A stretch of 64,000 nt of DNA from Dermabacter vaginalis (GCF_001678905.1 NZ_CP012117.1:62001-126000), one strand, 5' to 3'; shown: positions 34,097 through 46,440, counted from the first letter of the stretch. Numbers and translations: made by a program. Notes: generated from the letters alone by a model not told the origin.

Positions 34097-35029
34097 ATGG
34101 CCCTCAACCGTCGGACCTTCCTGACCGCAGCCGCCGCGACCGCCGCGAGTGCCGCAACCCTCGCGCCCGCGAGCGCCTCCCCGCTTTATGAGCGCGACGA
34201 GAACGACACCCCGCGCCTTCTCGATAACCCCTTCGATGCGAGCCTCAAGAACCCCGCGCCCGAGGGGTGGGCGCCGAAGAGCCCGCTTGCTCGCGCTCAC
34301 GCCCACAACGATTACCTGCACACGCACCCGCTGTGGGATGCGCTTGAACAGGGCTTTTGCTCGGTTGAGGCGGACGTGTGGTTCGAGGGCGGGCAGATCC
34401 TCCTTGGCCACACCCGCCTCGGCACGGCGAGCGGCCGCTCCCTCGAGGAGTTCTACGTGAAGCCGCTCGCGGCACTCGTGCGCTCCAACGGCGGTCACGT
34501 GTTCCCCGGCTACGACGGCCCGTTCCAGCTCCTGATCGACATCAAGGACCAGGGGGAGAAGCAGCTGCCCGCGATCGAGAAGCTGCTTGCGCCCTACAGC
34601 GACGTGTTCTGGCACGTGAACCGCTGCGGTGAGGTCGTCGAGAACCCCGTGCGCGTGGTGTACACGGGAGGTCGCCCGTACGATCTCATCAAGGACAACC
34701 CGGTGCGGTTCGGCTCGGCCGACGGCCACAAGGGTGACCTCGGCGGCGAGATCAGCTCGCTCGACATGCCACTCATCTCGGAGGATTGGGAGACGTGGGG
34801 CTGGCAGGGCTTCGGCGAGCGCCCGGAAGAGCAGTTCCGTTCGCTCAAGGAGTTTTCCGACGGTGCCCACGCGATCGGCGCGCGCTCGCGCCTGTGGGGT
34901 GTTCCCGAGCTTCTGCCCAAGCGTCGCGAGATCCTGTGGCAGATGCAGCTCGATGCGGGTATCGACGTCGTGGGCGCCGATGACCTCGCTGAGCTGCGCG
35001 CGTTCCTTCTCGAGCGCGGCGCCGCCTAA
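34097..35029 (+). CDS. Tat-exported GDPD/PI-PLC-like phosphodiesterase
   Basis: A 310-residue exported protein with a twin-arginine signal (NRRTFLTAAAATAA). The mature part has the TIM-barrel signature of PLC-like phosphodiesterases: RAHAHNDYLHTHPLWDALEQGF, the Glu/Asp pair in SVEADVWFEGGQILLGHT, and LLIDIKD. It is closest in feel to the AIM6/GDPD-like group. AAAGGA upstream supports the ATG at 34097. It sits behind the PHP-type enzyme with the same orientation; both probably act outside the membrane on phosphodiesters. Confidence 0.82.
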   Translation: MALNRRTFLTAAAATAASAATLAPASASPLYERDENDTPRLLDNPFDASLKNPAPEGWAPKSPLARAHAHNDYLHTHPLWDALEQGFCSVEADVWFEGGQILLGHTRLGTASGRSLEEFYVKPLAALVRSNGGHVFPGYDGPFQLLIDIKDQGEKQLPAIEKLLAPYSDVFWHVNRCGEVVENPVRVVYTGGRPYDLIKDNPVRFGSADGHKGDLGGEISSLDMPLISEDWETWGWQGFGERPEEQFRSLKEFSDGAHAIGARSRLWGVPELLPKRREILWQMQLDAGIDVVGADDLAELRAFLLERGAA

Positions 35030-35047
35030 ATCAACTCTTTCGAAGGC

Positions 35048-37891
<2,844 letters not shown>

Positions 37892-38127
37892 GAAATCCTC
37901 CATGGGCGCGCCGGTTAGGCGTAGACGACGCCTTAAGCCTAGCCCGAGTGGCATGGGACCGTGTGATGGGGGAGTGGTGATTCCGCAACGCTTGGTAGTT
38001 ATGAAATGACATACAAAACGGAGGGAAAGGTTAGCGTTTCGTACGGCGCTCACGTCAAGATAGAGGAGCTGGCGCCGGCGAAGTCGCATCCCATCCACAT
38101 TTCTCGTACCCAAGGAGACTTAAGCCA

Positions 38128-39456
38128 GTGAGCGCCACTGACACGGCCTCGATGCCGGCCGTCCCGGCGTCGGACCACGCCCACGTACTCGAAGCGATTC
38201 CCGAAACCCTCCCCGAAGACTCGCGCCCCCTGCCGGATCTCCCGGCCGGCGCGTGGTGGCCAGTGGCGGCGTCGATCTTCGCGATCGCGTGGGGCGGTAA
38301 CGAATTCACCCCGCTTCTCGTGATGTATCGCGAGGTCTCGCACTTCTCCGACCTCGTCGTCGATGGTCTGCTTGGTGCCTACGTTCTCGGTATCGTCCCG
38401 GCTCTTATGATCGGTGGCCCCCTCTCCGACGTCTACGGTCGCCGCCCGATTCTGCTGCCCGCCGCACCGCTCAGCCTCCTCGGCAGCCTTATGTTGATGC
38501 TTGCTCCCGGCTCGCCCCTCATGATCGGCATCGGCCGCATCCTGTGCGGTCTTGCGCTCGGTCTCGTCATGGCGATCGGCACCGCGTGGATCAAGGAAAT
38601 TTCCGACGCCTCCGGGGCCAACCCCGCCGCAGGCGCCCGCAGGGCGTCGCTCGCCCTCACCACCGGCTTCCTCGCCGGTGCCCTCGTGGCCGCGATCCTC
38701 GCGCAGTGGGGCCCGTGGCCAACCCGCACCTCGTATGCGCTGCACATCCTCATCACGATCGTGACCGGTCTGTGGCTCTTCACCGCGCCCGAAACGCGCA
38801 CACCAGGTCACCTTCCTGCCGAGAATGAGCCCGCTTCGGGTGCCGAGACGCTCATGTCGAAGCTCATCGTTCCGAAGGCCGCGCACAAGCGCTTCCTGCG
38901 CGTGGTGCTTCCCGTCGCGCCGTGGGTTTTCGGTGCGTGTGGCACCGCCTACGCCGTTCTCCCCGCTCTGCTCAAGGATCGCGCCGGTGACTACCCGATC
39001 GCGTTCGCGGGCATCATGACCGCCGTGACCCTCGGCTTCGGCGTGGGCATCCAGACCGTCGGCAAGAAGATCGACACGCATCGAAGCGCGCGTGCCTCCG
39101 TGATCGCCATGGCGATCGTGGCGACCGGCGCGGTGTTCGCCGCCGGCGCCGCTTCCACGACGAGCCTCACGATCGGCCTCATCGCCGCCGCGACCCTCGG
39201 CTGCGGCTACGGCCTCGCGCTCGTTGCCGGCCTCAGCGAAGTGCAGCGCCTCGCCGGGCCCGACGACCTTGCCGGCCTCACCGCCGTGTTCTACTCGATT
39301 GCCTACCTTGGCTTCTTCGTGCCGATGCTTCTCGCGGCGCTCAGCACGATCTTCAGCTACACGGCGATGCTCATTGGCGGCGCCGTGATTGCGATCCTCA
39401 CGCTCGTGGAGGTCGCGCTTGCCTGGCAGGCACACCTGCCCGGCGCTCACGAGTAA
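38128..39456 (+). CDS. Major facilitator superfamily transporter
   Basis: A 442-residue membrane protein with about twelve hydrophobic segments and the MFS loop signature GGPLSDVYGRRP between helices 2 and 3. The N-terminal 45 residues are a soluble acidic/Pro-rich tail. AAGGAG precedes the GTG start. The substrate cannot be inferred; drug or small-metabolite export is common for this type. It is divergent from the FAD/Fe-S oxidase gene, so a shared role in organic-acid metabolism is possible but not shown. Confidence 0.85.
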   Translation: MSATDTASMPAVPASDHAHVLEAIPETLPEDSRPLPDLPAGAWWPVAASIFAIAWGGNEFTPLLVMYREVSHFSDLVVDGLLGAYVLGIVPALMIGGPLSDVYGRRPILLPAAPLSLLGSLMLMLAPGSPLMIGIGRILCGLALGLVMAIGTAWIKEISDASGANPAAGARRASLALTTGFLAGALVAAILAQWGPWPTRTSYALHILITIVTGLWLFTAPETRTPGHLPAENEPASGAETLMSKLIVPKAAHKRFLRVVLPVAPWVFGACGTAYAVLPALLKDRAGDYPIAFAGIMTAVTLGFGVGIQTVGKKIDTHRSARASVIAMAIVATGAVFAAGAASTTSLTIGLIAAATLGCGYGLALVAGLSEVQRLAGPDDLAGLTAVFYSIAYLGFFVPMLLAALSTIFSYTAMLIGGAVIAILTLVEVALAWQAHLPGAHE

Positions 39457-39476
39457 ACGAGGCTTTGCTCGGCGAC

Positions 39477-40970
39477 TTACACAGCCCGGTCGAGGGGTTC
39501 AACTTCGGCCGGGCTCGAATGCCTGAGCGAGAGCAATCCGCCAACCGCGAGGGTCACGAGCACGCCAAGCAGCGGGTACCACTGCCACGCGATCCACACC
39601 TCGCCCACGACGTACTTCTCCATTACGAAGAAAAACGCGTTGGTTGCGACCGCGCACAGGAATGCGATGTTGGCATCGAGCGTGCGTGCCCGCTTGTTGA
39701 CGATGCCGAGCACGAACGCGCCGAGCAGCCCGCCGTAGGTAATGCCCGCGATGCCGAGAGCCAGCACCACGATGCTGCCCTCGTCGCTGCGGAAGAACGT
39801 TGCGGGGAGAATGAACAAAAGGCCCCACACGATCGTGGCGACGCGCCCCGTTGTGAGCTCGTCGTCCTTCGTCATGGGAGTGCGACGCAGCTTCGCGACG
39901 ACATCCGTGACGGTCGAGGAGCTGAGCGCCGACAGCGATGACGACAGGGTCGACATCGCGGCCGCAAGGATACCCGCGAGGAGCAGGCCCGAAACACCCG
40001 CGGGCAGGCCCTCGATGATGAACTTCGGGAAGATCTCGTCGTCGCGCGTGAGCCCAAGCTCGGCGGGTGTGGCGTGGTTGTACCAACCCCATAGGGCGAG
40101 CCCCACCACGAGGAAGATCGCAAACTGCACGACCACCACGAAGCCCGAGGCAATGAGCGCCTTTTGCGCTTCCGCCTTCGTGCGGCACGCGAGCAGGCGC
40201 TGCACGATCAGCTGATCCGAGCCGTGCGAGGCCATCGCGAACACGGTGCCGCCAAGCAGCGACGGAATGAGGCCCGACGCGCCGCTGATGGGGTTCTCGC
40301 CAAGGATGAACAGGTTCGTTTTTCCGGCCTCGACCGCATCGGTGAACCACGAGAAGCCGAGCGAGGAGCTCACGACGATGATCGCGAGCAGGCCACCCGC
40401 GACGTAGAGGCACATTTGCACCACGTCAACCCACACGACCGCGCGGATGCCGCCAATGAACGTATAGAGGATCGTGACGACCGCAAGCACGACGATGATG
40501 ACGAAGTAGTTCGTGTGCACCCCGAGGCCGTCGAGAATGATCTTGAGAGGAATGGCCGCAGCGAGAACGCGGACACCGTCGGCAAGAAGGCGCGTGAACA
40601 GGAACGTGACGCCCGCCGTGGTTTGGGTGGCCGAACCGAAACGCTTGCCGAGGTAGGCGTAGGCCGTGACCATCTCGCCGTCGTAATACCGGGGGAGAAG
40701 GAGGTAGGCCACGATCACGCGGCCCACGATGTAGCCAAAGCCGAGCTGCAGGTAGCTGATGTCGCCTACGAAACTCATGACCGGAATGCCAATGACCGTG
40801 AGCGCACTCGTTTCCGTGGCAACGACGCTCAGGCACACCGCCCACCACGGAATGTCCCGACCGCCGAGGAAGTAGTCCTTGGCGTCCGATTGTTTTCCGC
40901 TGAGCTTCAAACCGAGCCAGGCGGTCGCGATGAGGTACGCGATCACCACCACGATGTCGATGACCTGCAT
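39477..40970 (-). CDS. Sodium:solute symporter (SSS family)
   Basis: A 497-residue transporter with about thirteen membrane segments of the SSS/SGLT family, driving uptake with a sodium gradient. Family stretches are FLGGRDIPWWAVCLSVVATETSALTVIG, GFGYIVGRVIVA and LAGILAAAMSTLSSSLSALSSS (sodium-site helix). AGGAG six bases before the ATG at 40970 defines the start; a longer frame upstream is not supported. The solute is not evident. It converges on the MFS gene, with about 20 bases between them. Confidence 0.88.
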   Translation of the reverse strand: MQVIDIVVVIAYLIATAWLGLKLSGKQSDAKDYFLGGRDIPWWAVCLSVVATETSALTVIGIPVMSFVGDISYLQLGFGYIVGRVIVAYLLLPRYYDGEMVTAYAYLGKRFGSATQTTAGVTFLFTRLLADGVRVLAAAIPLKIILDGLGVHTNYFVIIVVLAVVTILYTFIGGIRAVVWVDVVQMCLYVAGGLLAIIVVSSSLGFSWFTDAVEAGKTNLFILGENPISGASGLIPSLLGGTVFAMASHGSDQLIVQRLLACRTKAEAQKALIASGFVVVVQFAIFLVVGLALWGWYNHATPAELGLTRDDEIFPKFIIEGLPAGVSGLLLAGILAAAMSTLSSSLSALSSSTVTDVVAKLRRTPMTKDDELTTGRVATIVWGLLFILPATFFRSDEGSIVVLALGIAGITYGGLLGAFVLGIVNKRARTLDANIAFLCAVATNAFFFVMEKYVVGEVWIAWQWYPLLGVLVTLAVGGLLSLRHSSPAEVEPLDRAV

Positions 40971-41108
40971 AAAAACTCCTAGGGCGTGCATAGTCGTGGT
41001 CAAGAGAAACAGCTGTGCGCCGCTCACCAGGAGGTGCGCAACGCTGCGCGTGAAACCATCGTACGGGCAATCCCTAGTTTTTGGAAGAAAATTTTATGCG
41101 CGGATCGA

Positions 41109-41984
41109 TTACGCGCGCGGCAAGCGTCGGCCCCGCCCGAGAAGCCTGCCCCCGATCCGGCCGCGCGGGCGCTTGTAGCCCGTGGCCCGGAAAAGCCACA
41201 GGAATGGCGCGGGAATTGCACGCGCGATCGGGGCGCTGAGCGCCCAGCGCCACGGTGCATTCGAGTCCTTGTTGGGGCGGTGTTCGAGGGCGTGGACGGC
41301 GGCTTCGGCAACCTCGTCGGGGGTCATCGTGCCCACGAGCAGCTCAACTTTGGGCACGCGTTTTTCGGAATTGGGGTTGGCTTTGAAGTAGTCGGAGTGC
41401 ACGCGCGTGGGGGTCAGCGAACCCACGTTGATGCCGGTGCCGTGAAGGTCCTGGCGCAGAGCCTCGGTGAAGCCGCGAACGGCGTAGCGGGCGGCGGCAT
41501 ATCCCACGGCGCCGGGCCACGCGATCTGGGCGACGGGGGAGTTGATCTGGAAAATCGTGCCGCCGCCGCGGGCGAGCATCGGTTCGATGAGGCCGCGCGT
41601 CATGTCGAAGGCCGCGAAGTACGGCAGCGCCATCTGCTCGCGCGCCTCCTGGGGGCTCGTCTCCTCGATGCTGAGGAAGCGCCCCGATCCGGCGTTGTTA
41701 ATGAGGATGTCGGGCGTGCCGTGCTCGGAGAGGATCCTCTCGCACACCTTCGCGACGGCGTCGGCATCCGAAAGGTCAACGGGGTAGTACGCCGCGCCGG
41801 TCTCAGCGGCGAGCGGCTTGAGCTTCTCCTCGCGCCGGGCGAGCAGGATCAGGCGGCATTCGCTATCGCTGAGCCGTCGAGCGAGAGCTGCGCCGATGCC
41901 GGCGGAGGCGCCCGTGATGACGATCAGTTCCGAGGTGAGGGGGCTCGGGTTGCTTTGCGTGCTGTCCATGCGCTTTGTAGCCAT
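41109..41984 (-). CDS. Short-chain dehydrogenase with atypical YxxxR active site
   Basis: A 291-residue SDR with the cofactor motif TGASAGIG near residue 25, NNAGSG at about 96, and Ser in QINSPVAQ. The usual catalytic YxxxK reads GYAAARYAVRGF, so the lysine is replaced by arginine. The basic C-terminal tail (RPRGRIGGRLLGRGRRL) follows a hydrophobic stretch and may contact the membrane. Either catalysis is altered or lost, or arginine substitutes. It lies next to a ROK regulator in the same orientation with a nine-base gap, so it may be co-transcribed with it. Confidence 0.82.
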   Translation of the reverse strand: MATKRMDSTQSNPSPLTSELIVITGASAGIGAALARRLSDSECRLILLARREEKLKPLAAETGAAYYPVDLSDADAVAKVCERILSEHGTPDILINNAGSGRFLSIEETSPQEAREQMALPYFAAFDMTRGLIEPMLARGGGTIFQINSPVAQIAWPGAVGYAAARYAVRGFTEALRQDLHGTGINVGSLTPTRVHSDYFKANPNSEKRVPKVELLVGTMTPDEVAEAAVHALEHRPNKDSNAPWRWALSAPIARAIPAPFLWLFRATGYKRPRGRIGGRLLGRGRRLPRA

Positions 41985-41993
41985 GCGTCGAGT

Positions 41994-43073
41994 CTAGCGA
42001 GCGATTACCTCGCCCACGCCGAGGATCCACTGGATCGCGGCGGTCGCAGCGCCGCGCGCCCAAAAGGCGAAATCGTGCTCGCGAAGCTGGATGTCGAGGC
42101 CGCTCGCGCTCACGTGCCTCACTTCGGCGATGCCCGCGTCGAGCTCCTCCTCGTTCCCCGCGAGGAACCGCGCGCCCTCGCCGGAAATCACGACGGCCTG
42201 CGGCATCGTGAACGCTGCGGCCGTTCCCACAAGCCGGCCCACCTTGCGGGCCGCGCGCGCCGACTCCTCGGCGGTGAGGGGGCGGGCGCCGCTCAAATCA
42301 GGCCAGTCGGCCCCCCGGATGGCCTCGGTGACCGTGCCGAAACCCGTGTTCTCGTCCGTGATCACCCGCCCGTCCATCACGAGGGCAAAGCCCGTGCCAA
42401 TTCCGACGGTCACCACGATGAACCTCGAGGCCTCAAGGCCCGCGCCGAACCAGTTTTCCGCTTCGGCAAGGGAGGTCAGATCATGCACGATGAGGACGGG
42501 AAGGCCCGTGAGTTCTTCGAGCCGATCGGCGGCGCGCACGTTCGTCCACCCGAGGAATGGGGCTTCGCGGACGACGCGCCCGCCGTCGATTTGTGCACCG
42601 ATATTCACGCCAACGCCCGCGATGGGCAGCGCGGGATTCTTCGCAGCGAGAGCGTCGCGTAGCTCGCCGATGAGGGCGGCAGCCTCGCCCAGCACGGCGG
42701 TGGGGCGCAGGTCGGTGAGGCGAGAGGTGCGCGAATCGAGCACGGTTGCGCGTGCATCGGTCACGATCGCCACGAGGCTCTCGTGCGTAATTGACAGCCC
42801 GATGAGGGCGAAGCTCGTGAGGTTCACCGAGAGGGGGATCGCCGGCCGGCCCACCTCGCTCGGAACGGGGGTTCCCTGAAGCATGAGCTCCGCTTCCACG
42901 AGCGGGGCCGTGACGCGCGTGAGGGAAGCGGCGCTCAGCCCGAGCCGCTCGGCGAGCTGCGTGCGCGGAAGCGGCCCGTAGCGGAGCAGCTCGAGGTACA
43001 CGCGCCTTGCCGATGGCGGGAGTGTGTCGAGGGTGAGTCGCTCGGGGACGGTGGGGGAGTTCACGGTACTCAA
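41994..43073 (-). CDS. ROK-family transcriptional regulator
   Basis: A 359-residue regulator with an N-terminal winged helix (residues ~20-75: RVYLELLRYGPLPRTQLAERLGLSAASLTRV) and a ROK sugar-binding domain with ASKHA-fold segments (IAGVGVNIGAQIDG, VTVGIGTGFALVMDG). The zinc-binding Cys/His cluster usual in ROK proteins is not apparent. It is divergent from a sugar ABC importer and most likely represses it until a sugar or sugar phosphate binds. A palindrome at 43142-43161 between the two is the likely operator. Confidence 0.88.
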   Translation of the reverse strand: MSTVNSPTVPERLTLDTLPPSARRVYLELLRYGPLPRTQLAERLGLSAASLTRVTAPLVEAELMLQGTPVPSEVGRPAIPLSVNLTSFALIGLSITHESLVAIVTDARATVLDSRTSRLTDLRPTAVLGEAAALIGELRDALAAKNPALPIAGVGVNIGAQIDGGRVVREAPFLGWTNVRAADRLEELTGLPVLIVHDLTSLAEAENWFGAGLEASRFIVVTVGIGTGFALVMDGRVITDENTGFGTVTEAIRGADWPDLSGARPLTAEESARAARKVGRLVGTAAAFTMPQAVVISGEGARFLAGNEEELDAGIAEVRHVSASGLDIQLREHDFAFWARGAATAAIQWILGVGEVIAR

Positions 43074-43141
43074 CTTTGCCAGATGCTGCGGGGAGGGAAC
43101 GCGAGATGCCTCCCACTTCGAGGAATGTGCTTGACGGTGAT

Positions 43142-43161
43142 TTATTTTACAACGAAAATAA
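43142..43161 (+). promoter_or_regulatory. Candidate ROK operator
   Basis: TTATTTT and AAAATAA form perfect seven-base inverted arms separated by six bases in the divergent gap between the ROK regulator and the ABC importer. The AT-rich palindrome stands out in GC-rich surroundings and resembles NagC/Mlc-type ROK sites. It lies 35 bases before the importer's ATG, where binding would block expression. Confidence 0.6.
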
Positions 43162-43195
43162 GTAGGTCATTGAAGACGCACCTCAAGGAGAAACC

Positions 43196-44446
43196 ATGGC
43201 GACCACCACCCGTCGCGGCTTCCTCGCGGGCATGGCGGGTCTCGGGACCCTCGGCGCGCTCGCGGGATGCGGCGGCTCAAACTCGGGCGGCACCTCGCTC
43301 GAATACTTCCAGTTCAAGTCCGAGGCCATCGACCTGTTCAACGCGATGTGCGAGGAATACAACGCGCAATCGAACAACATTCGCGTGCGGCAAAACTTCC
43401 AGGCCGACAACGTGACGGCGCTGCGCGTGCGACTCGTGAAGAACACCATGCCCGACATCGTCTCGATCAACGGCGACTACAACTTCGGCTCCATCGCCCG
43501 CTCGGGCGTGTTCTACGACTTCGCAAAAACCGACCTTCTCGACAAGGTGCAAGACGCCGTGGGCGAGATCCTCCCGAGCCTCGGCGCGGGTGCCGACGGC
43601 GAAGTCAACGGCCTGCCGCTCTCCACCAACGGCTCCGGCATGATCTACAACAAGGACATCTTCGACGACTTCGGCATCGAGCCGCCGAAGACCTGGGACG
43701 ACCTCATCGCCGCAGCCGAAGAGTTCGCCGCGGGCGGCGTGGACCCGTTCTACTGGGGCTTCCGCGACAACTGGACCGGCGCGCCCATGTTCTCGTCGAT
43801 CTCCGGCAACTTCCTGCCGAACGTCGCCGATTGGTACCAGAAGCGCCTCGACGGCGAGACGACCTTCGAAGACCTCCGCCCCGTGCTGGAAAAGATGAAC
43901 CAGATCGCCAAGATGGGCAACAAGAACAAGTACGAGGTCGACTACAACGGCGGCAACCAGGGCTTCGCCCAAGGCAAAGCCGCGATCTACGTGCACGGCA
44001 CCTACGCGATCCCCGCGATCCGCTCCTACAACCCCGACATCAACCTCGGCACGTTCGCGACCCCCGCCGACGACCCGGCTGATACGCGCGTGGTTTCCGG
44101 CGTGGACGTGGCCCTCACGATGGGCGTCGAGCCCGAGCACGAAGAAGAAGCCCTCGACTTCATGCGCTACCTCATGAAGGAAGAAAACGTGCTCGCCTAC
44201 TGCAAGGAACAGGTGGCCTTCCCGACCCTCAAGGACACCGAGACCGACGACCCGGCCCTCCAGGGACTTCAGGACTACTTCGCGAACGACCTCATCGCCA
44301 CGTACTCCGACCACAACTTCCCGCAGGGAGTCAACCTCAACAACTACATGCAGCAGTTCCTGATCGACCACGACATCGACGCGTTCATTAAGACGCTCGA
44401 CACGCAGTGGGACAAGGTCGCAAAACGCATGGCCGCGACGGCGTAA
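43196..44446 (+). CDS. Sugar ABC transporter substrate-binding lipoprotein
   Basis: A 416-residue extracellular solute-binding protein of family 1. The N-terminus has a twin-arginine motif (TTRRGFLAG) followed by a lipobox LAGC with Cys near residue 24, so it should be lipid-anchored outside the membrane. Segments such as GLPLSTNGSGMIYNKDIFDDFG and KTWDDLIAAAEEF are typical. GGAG precedes the ATG. It begins the importer operon (binding protein, two permeases); no ATPase gene is present, so a shared MsiK-type ATPase elsewhere is likely. Confidence 0.92.
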   Translation: MATTTRRGFLAGMAGLGTLGALAGCGGSNSGGTSLEYFQFKSEAIDLFNAMCEEYNAQSNNIRVRQNFQADNVTALRVRLVKNTMPDIVSINGDYNFGSIARSGVFYDFAKTDLLDKVQDAVGEILPSLGAGADGEVNGLPLSTNGSGMIYNKDIFDDFGIEPPKTWDDLIAAAEEFAAGGVDPFYWGFRDNWTGAPMFSSISGNFLPNVADWYQKRLDGETTFEDLRPVLEKMNQIAKMGNKNKYEVDYNGGNQGFAQGKAAIYVHGTYAIPAIRSYNPDINLGTFATPADDPADTRVVSGVDVALTMGVEPEHEEEALDFMRYLMKEENVLAYCKEQVAFPTLKDTETDDPALQGLQDYFANDLIATYSDHNFPQGVNLNNYMQQFLIDHDIDAFIKTLDTQWDKVAKRMAATA

Positions 44447-44458
44447 GGAGAAGCCACC

Positions 44459-45370
44459 GTGTCTGCAACGCACACAAAATCCGGCTCTGCGCCGGTACTT
44501 CGCTCGAAAAAGAAGCGAATCGATCCCGCCCACATCTGGATGGTCATTCCCGCGATCATCATCTTCGTGGCCCTGCTCGTGTGGCCGCTCCTCCAGGGCA
44601 TCTTCTACACGTTCACGAACTACCAGGGCTACGGTGACTGGCGCTTCGTGGGCCTCGACAACTACAAGTTCCTTTTCCAGGATGACGTGATCTGGGGAAG
44701 CTACGGCTTCACGTTCCTCTTCGCGATCTCCTCGACGCTTGCGACGAACGTCATCGCGATGGTTCTCGCGCTCTTGCTGAACTCGGCAATCAAAGCGAAG
44801 AACCTCTTTCGCGGGATCTTCTTCCTCCCGTACATGCTCCCCGTGCTGATCGTCTCGTACATCTTCAGCTACCTCTTCACGAACAACATTCCGCTCATTG
44901 GCCAATGGCTCGGCTGGGAATGGCTCTCCTCCTCGCTGCTTGCCAACGAGAGCCTCGCGTGGCTCGCGATCGTGTTCGTGGGTGTGTGGCAGGGTGTCGC
45001 CTTCACGACCCTCATCTACATCTCGGGCCTGCAAACCGTGCCCGAAGAGGTCTACGAGGCCGCTTCGCTCGACGGCGCGAACAAGTGGAAGCAGTTCTGG
45101 AAAATCACCTTCCCGCTCATCATGCCGTTCTTCACGATCAACGTCGTGTTGAGCTTCAAGAACTCCCTCGGCGTCTTCGACCAGGTCGTTGCCCTCACCG
45201 AGGGCGGCCCCGGCACCGCCACCCAGTCGATCTCATTTTTGATCTTCAAGAACGGCTTCCAGGGCGGCGAATTCGCCTACCAGACGGCGAACGGCGTCAT
45301 CTACTTCATCATCCTCATCGTGCTGTCGTTTGCGCAGCTGCGATTCCTCCAGTCGAAGGAGGTCAACTGA
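44459..45370 (+). CDS. Sugar ABC transporter permease (MalF-like)
   Basis: A 303-residue permease with six membrane segments and the cytoplasmic EAA loop (EEVYEAASLDGANKWKQFWKITFPLI) through which the ATPase drives transport. The GTG start follows AAGGAG at a suitable distance, 12 bases after the binding-protein stop. With the next gene it forms the heterodimeric channel of a CUT1-type importer for oligosaccharides or alpha-glucosides. The neighbouring GH13 enzyme supports alpha-glucoside uptake. Confidence 0.92.
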   Translation: MSATHTKSGSAPVLRSKKKRIDPAHIWMVIPAIIIFVALLVWPLLQGIFYTFTNYQGYGDWRFVGLDNYKFLFQDDVIWGSYGFTFLFAISSTLATNVIAMVLALLLNSAIKAKNLFRGIFFLPYMLPVLIVSYIFSYLFTNNIPLIGQWLGWEWLSSSLLANESLAWLAIVFVGVWQGVAFTTLIYISGLQTVPEEVYEAASLDGANKWKQFWKITFPLIMPFFTINVVLSFKNSLGVFDQVVALTEGGPGTATQSISFLIFKNGFQGGEFAYQTANGVIYFIILIVLSFAQLRFLQSKEVN

Positions 45371-45371
45371 C

Positions 45372-46301
45372 ATGAGTACCCAGTCGATTCCCACCCCGGG
45401 TGCCGCAGAAACACCCACGAACGAAAGCATCGAGAAGGGCGGGGCAAGCGTCGGAAAGCCCCCGCACCGCAAGCGCCGCTACCGCCTCCACCGCACAAAC
45501 TGGTGGGCGACCGCCCTCGTGGCCGTTCTTTCCCTGACGATCCTCGTGCCGCTGTACTTCGCGGTGGTGACCGCGTTCAAAACGGCGCCCGAGCTCGCCG
45601 AGAGCGGCTTCGGCCTGCCGAACCAGTGGAACCTCGACAACTTCGTGGAGGCGTGGAGACTCACCGAGTTCCCGAAACGCCTCATGACGAGCGCGATCAT
45701 CACGGTTGGCGCCGTGATCGTCACGCTGCTCACGAACTCGATGGTGGCCTACGCGATCGCGCGTAACCTCCACCGCAAGAGCTTCCAGTTCCTCTACTAC
45801 TTCTTCGTGGCGGCGCTCTTCGTGCCGTTCCCGATCATCATGCTGCCCGTGGTGAAGCAGACGGCCGCACTCGGCATCGACAATGAAGCCGGCCTGATCC
45901 TCCTGTACACCGTGTACGGGCTCGCCATGAACATCCTGCTCTACGTGAGCTTCCTGAAGTCACTGCCGGAGGAACTCGAAGAGGCCGCACGCCTCGAAGG
46001 CGCCTCGACGTGGACCGTGTTCTGGAAGATCGTGTTCCCGCTCATGGGTCCCATGAACGCGACGGTCGGCATCCTCACGTGCCTGTGGTCGTGGAACGAC
46101 TTCATGCTGCCGCTCGTGATCCTCTCCGACCCCGACTCGCAGACGCTGCCGCTCGCGCAGTACGTGTTCCAGGGTCAGTTCAACACGAACTACCCGGTTT
46201 CCTTCGCGAGCTACCTCATGGCAATCGCGCCCATGATGCTCGTGTACGTCTTCGCGCAGAAGTGGATCATCTCGGGCGTCATGCGAGGCTCGACCAAGTA
46301 G
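45372..46301 (+). CDS. Sugar ABC transporter permease (MalG-like)
   Basis: A 309-residue second permease with six membrane segments and the EAA motif (EELEEAARLEGASTWTVFWKIVFPLM). It starts one base after the first permease's stop. The N-terminal ~55 residues are a cytoplasmic Ser/Pro/Arg-rich extension. It completes the CUT1 importer. The operon ends in a strong hairpin terminator just downstream. Confidence 0.92.
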   Translation: MSTQSIPTPGAAETPTNESIEKGGASVGKPPHRKRRYRLHRTNWWATALVAVLSLTILVPLYFAVVTAFKTAPELAESGFGLPNQWNLDNFVEAWRLTEFPKRLMTSAIITVGAVIVTLLTNSMVAYAIARNLHRKSFQFLYYFFVAALFVPFPIIMLPVVKQTAALGIDNEAGLILLYTVYGLAMNILLYVSFLKSLPEELEEAARLEGASTWTVFWKIVFPLMGPMNATVGILTCLWSWNDFMLPLVILSDPDSQTLPLAQYVFQGQFNTNYPVSFASYLMAIAPMMLVYVFAQKWIISGVMRGSTK

Positions 46302-46345
46302 ATCGGGCGCACGCATGCCAGGTGCGCGTTGCTCTCGATGAAGAA

Positions 46346-46388
46346 AAAGTCGCTCCCCACCCGCGCCATGCGGGCAGGGAGCGACTTT
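46346..46388. terminator. Bidirectional terminator after the sugar importer
   Basis: AAAGTCGCTCCC pairs with GGGAGCGACTTT, with an inner CCCGC/GCGGG stem. The A and T runs at the base provide T tracts in both directions. It lies between the convergent importer operon and dihydroxyacetone kinase gene. Confidence 0.88.
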
Positions 46389-46440
46389 CTTGATGAAGTG
46401 GAACGGCTTGACCGCCGTGCCGCGCCGTCGTGCCGCGCGC

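Noticed and set aside
43277..45034. 585-codon minus-strand open frame opposite the sugar importer
   Set aside because: It spans two recognisable plus-strand genes and their junction and has no family resemblance.
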